Source of the DNA: an uncultured Synergistales bacterium
GTDB taxonomy: Bacteria > Synergistota > Synergistia > Synergistales > Aminobacteriaceae
Assembly (NCBI GenBank): GCA_905234205.1
Contig: CAJOGG010000139.1
Coordinates: forward strand, 1 to 9,059
Reading direction: 5' to 3'
DNA: 9,059 nt
The first letter of the stretch is position 1. Every line of letters starts with the position of its first letter. The notes under the pieces were generated by a model. The model did not search any database, was not told where the DNA came from, and was given only the letters and a program-made list of their open reading frames with translations. Made by a program: the position numbers and the translations under genes. Below, piece by piece: positions 1-5,050 of this stretch.

Positions 1-492
1 TCCCAAGTGAACTTCATAAACGCTCATAGGTGCGGCCATGTTCATCTTCTCGCCTCTGTGTGCAAGCCATTCGCCGTCGTGCCATTCGTAATCGCTCCAG
101 TGAGTTATTGATGAAGTTCTCGGAGGAAGCTCAAAGACTCGTGAGAATGGATCCATTTTTTCCTTGAGTTCGCCGTGTGAGTTCTTGATCGCAAATTTGT
201 AAAGCTCCCACTTCTGAAGTCCCGGAATGAAGCCTTCCCATATTCCTGATCCGTCCCAACGTGCTGCCAATGGGTGTGACTCTGTGTTCCAGTCGTTGAA
301 GTTTCCCACAACACTTACTGCTTGAGCATTCGGTGCCCACACTGAAAACGCTATGCCTTCAGCGCCGTCGGACTCGTCAACGAATTTTTGCGCGCCCATT
401 TTCTCGTAAAGACGATAATGAGTTCCCTGCTTGAACATATAAATGTCATAGTCGGTTAAGGTTGATACGCCATGTCGAATATTACCGGCCAT
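1..492 (-). CDS. glgB: 1,4-alpha-glucan (glycogen) branching enzyme, N-terminal part
   Basis: Catalyses alpha-1,6 branch formation in glycogen in the cytoplasm. Only the first 164 codons are present; the gene continues past the left edge. Near the start the residues TDYDIYMFKQGTHYRLYEK match the lead-in typical of GlgB. A CBM48-type module follows, with VWAPNA (about residue 52) and GNFNDW (W68), then ELPPRTSS and WHDGEW. The last residues in the window are YEVHLG, the start of the conserved strand opening the GH13 catalytic barrel. Reaching YEVHLG by about residue 160 indicates the short type without the extra N-terminal domain of E. coli GlgB. The ATG at 492 has an AAGGGGG ribosome site (505-511) 12 nt upstream. 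It lies 80 nt downstream of the EVE-like gene on the same strand, but a good promoter overlaps that gene's stop. The catalytic residues are outside the window. Confidence 0.95.
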   Translation of the reverse strand, partial: MAGNIRHGVSTLTDYDIYMFKQGTHYRLYEKMGAQKFVDESDGAEGIAFSVWAPNAQAVSVVGNFNDWNTESHPLAARWDGSGIWEGFIPGLQKWELYKFAIKNSHGELKEKMDPFSRVFELPPRTSSITHWSDYEWHDGEWLAHRGEKMNMAAPMSVYEVHLG

Positions 493-504
493 TGTTGATA
501 AATA

Positions 505-511
505 CCCCCTT
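505..511 (-). promoter_or_regulatory. Ribosome binding site of glgB
   Basis: On the minus strand this reads AAGGGGG, 12 nt before the ATG at 492. The spacing is slightly long, but it is the only strong purine run nearby and it supports this ATG as the start. One copy of a 12-bp direct repeat begins at its upstream edge. Confidence 0.6.
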
Positions 512-562
512 ATGTGATTGTAAAATTGATTTCTTGAACGTGCCTAAATTTTATGTGATTGT
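510..562. repeat. 12-bp direct repeat pair TTATGTGATTGT upstream of glgB
   Basis: TTATGTGATTGT occurs at 510-521 and again, identically, at 551-562; start-to-start distance is 41 bp, about four helical turns. One copy overlaps the -10/spacer of the predicted glgB promoter and the other abuts its ribosome binding site. This placement would suit an operator pair, though an AT-rich 12-mer could recur by chance. Confidence 0.4.
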
Positions 563-576
563 TAGCTTTAATTCAA
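548..576 (-). promoter_or_regulatory. Predicted sigma-70 promoter for glgB
   Basis: On the minus strand the -35 box is TTGAAT (571-576) and the -10 box is TAAAAT (548-553), separated by exactly 17 nt. The -35 overlaps the TGA stop of the upstream EVE-like gene (573-575), so glgB can be transcribed independently of that gene. Expected leader is about 50 nt. Confidence 0.5.
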
Positions 577-1091
577 TTTGCAATATTAGCTATTTCATCG
601 AGAGCAAGCCGCAAAATTTTCAGTACTTCCTCATTCTCCTGAAGCTCGATCAATCTCTCAAGGATATATTTCGCGTGCTCGTCAGCCAATGCGCACATGT
701 ATTGCTCTTTACCAGTCCCGAATTTCGTGAACGCGCTACCCTGTATATGATTCTCTCTTAGCCATGCCTCAAGATCCTTCATGTTAAGCTGCGGCTCAAA
801 GTCATAATATTCAACGTCAACCCTATAACCAGCCTCGTCCCACTCAATATCTTTCTCGGCCGTTACAAGTTCATTAGGCTGATTAGATTCGTAACAGTCA
901 TTTTTTGCGACACTTATAGCCATTAACTTACGCTTGCAATGATGCAGAATGAAATCGCCTTGTTTTAGTTCGGTCATCATTTTGTAGCCAGCGTTCTGTT
1001 TTCCGCCTTGATTAGTCTGTGGGGCCCACACATAACCGCCTTGTCGTTCTTGCTTATAAGTCTGGTTCTGTAGCACGTAATATATTGACAT
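573..1091 (-). CDS. Stand-alone EVE/PUA-like domain protein (putative modified-base reader)
   Basis: A 172-residue soluble protein without signal peptide or membrane segment. Visible landmarks are a Tyr-rich first strand (SIYYVLQ), GGYVWAPQ (18-25), the turn KQGDFILHHC (43-52), AISVAKNDCYES (58-69), a WDEAGYRVDVEYYDFE stretch (84-99), SAFTKFGTG (119-127), and a helical tail to 172. From memory of the family, this order resembles the PUA-fold EVE-like domain fused N-terminally to HNH or other modification-dependent restriction enzymes. Here no nuclease domain follows, only about 35 helical residues. Start chosen at ATG 1091 because GGGAG (1101-1105) sits 9 nt upstream; a longer frame from 1166 would cover the promoter and lacks a ribosome site. 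Substrate and function are unknown. It is followed on the same strand by glgB. Confidence 0.6.
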   Translation of the reverse strand: MSIYYVLQNQTYKQERQGGYVWAPQTNQGGKQNAGYKMMTELKQGDFILHHCKRKLMAISVAKNDCYESNQPNELVTAEKDIEWDEAGYRVDVEYYDFEPQLNMKDLEAWLRENHIQGSAFTKFGTGKEQYMCALADEHAKYILERLIELQENEEVLKILRLALDEIANIAN

Positions 1092-1118
1092 TGATTTAAT
1101 CTCCCGTTGTGAATAGAA

Positions 1119-1146
1119 TTGAGCTATTATTACACTATGATACAAT
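1119..1146 (+). promoter_or_regulatory. Predicted promoter of the kinase/PAS-GGDEF-EAL operon
   Basis: TTGAGC (1119-1124) as -35 and TACAAT (1141-1146) as -10, spacer 16 nt. The -10 is extended (TG at 1138-1139 in TGATACAAT). The start would fall near 1153, giving a 35-nt leader to TTG 1188. The segment TGATACAATTTTTCGCAA closely matches the promoter region of the binding-protein gene at 8093-8109. Confidence 0.5.
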
Positions 1147-1155
1147 TTTTCGCAA
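1127..1155 (-). promoter_or_regulatory. Predicted promoter for the EVE-like gene
   Basis: On the minus strand, TTGCGA (1150-1155) as -35 and TAATAA (1127-1132) as -10 are separated by 17 nt, leaving a leader of roughly 29 nt to the ATG at 1091. It overlaps the opposing predicted promoter of the kinase operon almost completely, so the two may interfere. Confidence 0.4.
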
Positions 1156-1172
1156 CATATAATCATTAATTC

Positions 1173-1178
1173 AGGGAG
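1173..1178 (+). promoter_or_regulatory. Ribosome binding site deciding a TTG start
   Basis: AGGGAG lies 9 nt before TTG 1188. It lies only 2 nt before an ATG at 1181, which is too close for normal initiation, and that ATG frame ends after 11 codons at TGA 1214-1216. The spacing therefore favours TTG 1188 as the kinase start. Confidence 0.7.
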
Positions 1179-1187
1179 TCATGGATT

Positions 1188-3086
1188 TTGGAAAGTCGTT
1201 ACATTATAGAGTCTGAAATTGCTGTAATATTTCTAAGTGTTACTCTTTGCGTATACCTTCAAGTTATTTATTCCGGAACATCAACAGAGAAACGAGGTTT
1301 ATTACGTTACTGCTATATGACAACCACAAGCAGTGTGATTGACGTTATTGTCTCGATGGTTTTGGCGAAGGAGTCAACTTTTTCGATAGAGGCAAAATAT
1401 TTTTGTTCAGTCTTGTGGCAAGTTGCGGCATGCGGAGTCTATTTCATGTTCATGCGTTACATAGCCAGCTTCGGGCAAAATTCACCAGGCAAAAAACGTA
1501 TGTTGTACGTTCAAAATATATTTCTAGGCATATTCTTTTACCTTGAGCTAATCGGGATATTCACAGGAGCAAATTACGGCATATCCGCGGATCGTTCACA
1601 GTTAGAGACTGGGGCGTTATGGTCGTTGCTTTCAGTTGGATTTATTTGGCTGTGGTCTGTTTGGACGTGGGTGGAGTTGTATATGTACAGGAGAGCTTTC
1701 ACGAAGGGGCAATTATGGGCATTGGTAGCTAATTTCTTTGTTTGCTGGTCAATACAGATAGCCCAAGCTCAGTTCTTCCCGGATATTCCCGTGAACTTCA
1801 TAATAATTTCTGTCAACGTTTATTATTTCTTCTTCCTGTTGGAGACTCCTGCATATAGAGACCTCGAACGCACGCTTGAACGATTGAAGAAAGCCAAAGC
1901 CATTGCCGACGAAGCCAACGCAACAGCTATAGCCGCAGACGCCGCAAAAGGAGAATTTCTCGCCAACATGTCTCACGAGATTAGAACTCCTCTCACAACT
2001 ATAATGGGAATGGACGAAGTGATCTTACGAAAATATGAGTCAGGCCCTATCTACGAATATGCGCGCGACATTCAGAGCGCTGGAAATACTTTGTTGCACA
2101 TAATTAACGACATTCTTGACTTCTCTAAGATCGAGTCAGGACAACTTGAATTAGCTTTACGAAATTATGACTTGGCCAGAGTTTTGCGCGACGTTGATAA
2201 CATGGTCAAGATTAAGGCCGAACAGAAAGGCTTGCAATATATCACACAGATTGATAACTCGTTGCCCGATGAATTATTTGGCGATCGTATTCGTGTTCAT
2301 CAAGTCATGGTCAACATTCTCAACAACGCTGTGAAGTACACGAAAAAAGGCAGCGTCAAATTCACATTGACCGGAGTTAAGGGCGATGATCCGTCGTTAA
2401 TAGTGTTACACATAACTGTAGCTGATACTGGAATAGGCATTCACGCTGAAGATATTCCGAAGTTGTTCAAGTCGTTTAGCAGAATTGACGCTAAAGAGAC
2501 TCACAACATTGAAGGCACGGGCTTGGGCTTGGCCATCACGGGTAGATTAATTGAGCTCATGGGAGGAACTGTCGAGGTAACGTCCACTTACGGAATGGGC
2601 TCAACGTTCCATGTAGTTATCCCGCAAAAAATCGTGGGCACAAAAACTATCAGAGAGTACGAGATTGAAGCCTCACACAGAAAGAAAGAAGAACGCAAAG
2701 TTCTCAAAGCTCCTGATGCAAAAGTCTTGATAGTTGACGATAACGACATGAACAGAATCGTGTTGCGCTCATTGATGAAGGAAAATGAGGTCAAGATTGA
2801 TGAAGCTGAATCGGGTGAAGAATGCTTACAGAAGGCCGCCGTAAATTCTTATGACGTTATCTTAATGGATTACATGATGCCACTTAAGGAAATGACCGAC
2901 GCGCCGGGAGCTAAAGCTAAAGTTATCGTGTGCACGGCAAATGCACTTGTGGGAGTGAGGGCAGAATTGTTATCAGCAGGCTTTGACGATTTCTTGAGCA
3001 AACCTGTAAACGGCAAAGAGCTTGAGGAGATGTTAGCGAAATATATTCCCGTCGAAAAAATTACGCAGGGAGGCGAACAAAGTTAA
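1188..3086 (+). CDS. 7TM hybrid sensor histidine kinase with C-terminal receiver (receiver internally shortened)
   Basis: A 632-residue inner-membrane kinase. About seven hydrophobic segments (roughly 10-28, 41-60, 71-92, 107-127, 143-166, 175-195, 201-218) end in LETPAYR, followed by a charged helical linker. The HisKA box SHEIRTPL carries phospho-acceptor H263. The ATPase domain has N-box VNILNNAVK (N380), G1 DTGIGI (413-418), F-box FKSF, and G2 GTGLGL (443-448). The receiver begins at KVLIVDD (acidic D517, D518) with predicted phospho-acceptor D561 (LMDYMMP), T583 and K605. D561 to T583 is only 22 residues, against 31 in the receiver at 4563-5006: the G-x-D-G loop and start of helix 3 are missing, in frame. 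Autophosphorylation should be intact; receiver function is doubtful. TTG start, supported by AGGGAG. Its stop overlaps the next ATG by 1 nt (TAATG), so translation is probably coupled. The signal is unknown. Confidence 0.9.
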   Translation: MESRYIIESEIAVIFLSVTLCVYLQVIYSGTSTEKRGLLRYCYMTTTSSVIDVIVSMVLAKESTFSIEAKYFCSVLWQVAACGVYFMFMRYIASFGQNSPGKKRMLYVQNIFLGIFFYLELIGIFTGANYGISADRSQLETGALWSLLSVGFIWLWSVWTWVELYMYRRAFTKGQLWALVANFFVCWSIQIAQAQFFPDIPVNFIIISVNVYYFFFLLETPAYRDLERTLERLKKAKAIADEANATAIAADAAKGEFLANMSHEIRTPLTTIMGMDEVILRKYESGPIYEYARDIQSAGNTLLHIINDILDFSKIESGQLELALRNYDLARVLRDVDNMVKIKAEQKGLQYITQIDNSLPDELFGDRIRVHQVMVNILNNAVKYTKKGSVKFTLTGVKGDDPSLIVLHITVADTGIGIHAEDIPKLFKSFSRIDAKETHNIEGTGLGLAITGRLIELMGGTVEVTSTYGMGSTFHVVIPQKIVGTKTIREYEIEASHRKKEERKVLKAPDAKVLIVDDNDMNRIVLRSLMKENEVKIDEAESGEECLQKAAVNSYDVILMDYMMPLKEMTDAPGAKAKVIVCTANALVGVRAELLSAGFDDFLSKPVNGKELEEMLAKYIPVEKITQGGEQS

Positions 3087-4558
3087 TGCTAACGTACGGT
3101 TTTAACGTATGGATAGAAGCTACTGTCATTCCATTTTTGGGAGTGATGGCTGCTTTTTTGTTTGTAAGATACGCGACTAATGTAGAGGTCAATAGACGTT
3201 TTAGACTTCTCGCGTTCTCAACGTTTTTGGCGGCATTGCTTGAAGTCTCGTCTACTTTGCTTATAGATGGCTGGGGACATAGGCATATGGTTAATCTCAC
3301 GATCAGGTCGCTTTATTACATTGTAGTGAATTTCAATGCTTATCATTTAATGCGATACGTTGAAGCTTATGTTCAGGTTAATGACAAAAAGTTTGACATG
3401 TTCAATAGAGTTTTGCTGTGCTCAAGTTTAGTTGTGATGATTCTAAATTTAACGCCAGGGACAGCAGGATTTTTCTTCACGGTCGCGATTGATGGAGGCT
3501 TACACAGAGGAGCTTACAACACCTTATGGAAAAGCGTTTACGCGTTATATTTTGTGTCAATGGCCGCTTATCTGCAACTTACTAACAAAGAACGCTATCA
3601 AACGAAATTTCAATATATCCTGATGAATACGCTAGGCTTGATTTTGATTCTATCGTTCGCTATCCAGTACATGTGGATCACACAGGTTTTATTTACGTAT
3701 ACGGTCGCTTGTGTAGTTCTGTTCATCATATTCTTCTATTATGAGGCCCCGACCTACAGGCGAATGAACACCGTAGAGAAAGAACTTGAGATAGCGAGAG
3801 TCAAAACTGAAGAGTCTACGAGAATGACAAACGCAGCCAACCGGGCCAAGAGCGATTTTCTTGCAAACACCTCTCACGAGATTCGTACGCCAATGAACGC
3901 TATATTAGGAATGAACGAAATGATCCTTAAGGAAAGCAAGTCCCCGGAGATTCATCAAGCCGCGTTAGATATTCGTAAGGCCGGAAATCATTTACTCTCA
4001 ATCATAAATAACATACTCGATATTTCCAAGATTGAGTCCGGAAAAATGGAACTGTACAAAACAGATTATCACCTGTGGCAATTATTGAGGGACATTGAGG
4101 AAGGAAACTTTGAATCATTTCATAGCCATGGTATTAAGTTTGTGCTTGATGTTGATAAGGAACTCCCTGAACATTTATACGGCGATGAAGATAGATTGAG
4201 GCAGATAATTATGAACTTGATCGACAACGCTGTTAAATACACCAACAAAGGCAAAATCACTATGAGCGTAAACGGCAAGCGAGAGTCACATGCACGAGTA
4301 AAATTAATCATAGCGATTAAAGATACTGGCATAGGCATAAGACAGGAAGACCTAGGAAAATTATTCAAGTCCTTTGAACGCGTCAATCTCAACGAAACTC
4401 AAAGCATACAGGGCGCGGGGCTTGGTCTAACTCTTGTACGTTACTTACTTGAATTAATGGGCGGAACCATCAAGGCTGAAAGCGAATACGGAAAAGGCAG
4501 CACCTACACATTTGAACTTGTCCAACAATTATCGCAAGAAGGCTTTGAGGGAATATGA
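3086..4558 (+). CDS. 7TM sensor histidine kinase (second copy; receiver detached by a frame offset)
   Basis: A 490-residue inner-membrane kinase, paralogous to the preceding gene. About seven hydrophobic segments (near 10-28, 39-60, 71-90, 107-125, 149-164, 177-196, 201-218) end in YEAPTYR, then a coiled-coil-like linker. The HisKA box NTSHEIRTPM carries H264. ATP-binding boxes are N-box IMNLIDNAVK (N381), G1 DTGIGI (413-418), FKSF, and G2 GAGLGL (443-448). All core motifs are canonical, so kinase activity is expected. It ends in a short non-homologous tail (LSQEGFEGI) at TGA 4556-4558. In the +1 frame the same DNA encodes ALREYE, matching TIREYE in the linker of the first kinase, and then a complete receiver. 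The stop is therefore probably due to a one-base insertion near 4530-4540, or the split is real. GGGAGG at 3068-3073 lies 12 nt before the ATG. Confidence 0.9.
   Translation: MLTYGFNVWIEATVIPFLGVMAAFLFVRYATNVEVNRRFRLLAFSTFLAALLEVSSTLLIDGWGHRHMVNLTIRSLYYIVVNFNAYHLMRYVEAYVQVNDKKFDMFNRVLLCSSLVVMILNLTPGTAGFFFTVAIDGGLHRGAYNTLWKSVYALYFVSMAAYLQLTNKERYQTKFQYILMNTLGLILILSFAIQYMWITQVLFTYTVACVVLFIIFFYYEAPTYRRMNTVEKELEIARVKTEESTRMTNAANRAKSDFLANTSHEIRTPMNAILGMNEMILKESKSPEIHQAALDIRKAGNHLLSIINNILDISKIESGKMELYKTDYHLWQLLRDIEEGNFESFHSHGIKFVLDVDKELPEHLYGDEDRLRQIIMNLIDNAVKYTNKGKITMSVNGKRESHARVKLIIAIKDTGIGIRQEDLGKLFKSFERVNLNETQSIQGAGLGLTLVRYLLELMGGTIKAESEYGKGSTYTFELVQQLSQEGFEGI
4548..4552 (+). promoter_or_regulatory. 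Possible ribosome binding site for the receiver frame
   Basis: AGGGA lies 10 nt before ATG 4563 and inside the 3' end of the upstream kinase. It would allow re-initiation just after the kinase stop at 4558 and so support a free receiver. It may be fortuitous, because in the +1 frame the same bases encode the conserved REYE linker. Confidence 0.4.
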
Positions 4559-4562
4559 AGCA

Positions 4563-5006
4563 ATGTTAGGGGAAAAACAGGAAGCCGTGACCGAAGACTA
4601 TGATTCACCTTTCACGTGTCCTGATGCAAAAATTTTGGTGGTCGATGATACTCCGGTTAATCTCGTCGTGGCTAAAGGAATGCTGAAAGATTCTCAAGCC
4701 CAAATTCAAACGGTCGAGTCTGGCGAAGAATGCCTGGAGTTATTGAAGACGAATCATTACGATATAGTTTTTCTGGATCACAAAATGCCCGGACTTGATG
4801 GTATAGAGACGTTAAAGCAAGCTCACGAGATTGACGGCCCTTCACGTTTAGCCGCGTATATAGCTCTTACAGCAAATTCGGGGACTGGATTACGTGAGGA
4901 GTATATCAGCTACGGTTTCAACGATTACTTGCCCAAGCCCATAAAGTCCGACGCTATAAAGAAGATATTAGCCAGGTACTTACCTGAAAGCCTTAAAGTA
5001 CGATAA
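4563..5006 (+). CDS. Stand-alone receiver domain, or detached C-terminus of the upstream hybrid kinase
   Basis: A 147-residue response-regulator receiver with no output domain. Acidic pair D28/D29 (ILVVDD), phospho-acceptor D72 (FLDHKMPGLDG), T103 (ALTAN) and K125 (LPKP) are all present with normal spacing (D72 to T103, 31 residues), so it should be phosphorylatable. CPDAK before ILVVDD and SGEECL match the receiver fused to the first kinase (APDAK, SGEECL). ATG 4563 was chosen because AGGGA is 10 nt upstream and it lies 4 nt after the kinase stop. The frame is open back to 4458, and a TTG at 4512 is an alternative start. Joining it to the upstream kinase by removing one base would give a 639-residue hybrid kinase. 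As a free protein it could shuttle phosphate like a CheY-type regulator; as a frameshift remnant it would be part of a broken gene. Confidence 0.8.
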   Translation: MLGEKQEAVTEDYDSPFTCPDAKILVVDDTPVNLVVAKGMLKDSQAQIQTVESGEECLELLKTNHYDIVFLDHKMPGLDGIETLKQAHEIDGPSRLAAYIALTANSGTGLREEYISYGFNDYLPKPIKSDAIKKILARYLPESLKVR

Positions 5007-5034
5007 TTTAATGTATAGTCAAAATTTTTATGAC

Positions 5035-5040
5035 GGAAGG
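5035..5040 (+). promoter_or_regulatory. Ribosome binding site choosing ATG 5051
   Basis: GGAAGG lies 10 nt before ATG 5051. The earlier in-frame ATG at 5030 has only AT-rich sequence upstream and no purine run, so the later start is preferred. Confidence 0.6.
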
Positions 5041-5050
5041 AAAAATTCAC

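Noticed and set aside
462..761. Plus-strand open frame of 99 codons
   Set aside because: It runs antisense over glgB's start and the EVE-like gene and its protein has no recognisable domain; a shadow.
1092..1166. Longer version of the EVE-like protein from ATG 1166
   Set aside because: The 25 extra residues are encoded across the promoter, have no ribosome site, and precede a well-placed GGGAG and ATG 1091.
1181..1216. ATG at 1181 as the kinase start or a leader peptide of 11 codons
   Set aside because: It is in another frame, ends at TGA 1214, and the AGGGAG site is only 2 nt away, too close for initiation.
4524..4558. Programmed ribosomal frameshift site between kinase and receiver
   Set aside because: No recognised slippery heptamer or RF2-type shift-stop was found; kept only as an alternative to a one-base mutation.
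5007..5030. Separate promoter for the PAS-GGDEF-EAL gene (TATAGT at 5014-5019)
   Set aside because: No acceptable -35 at the right distance and the gap is short; read-through from the operon promoter is simpler.
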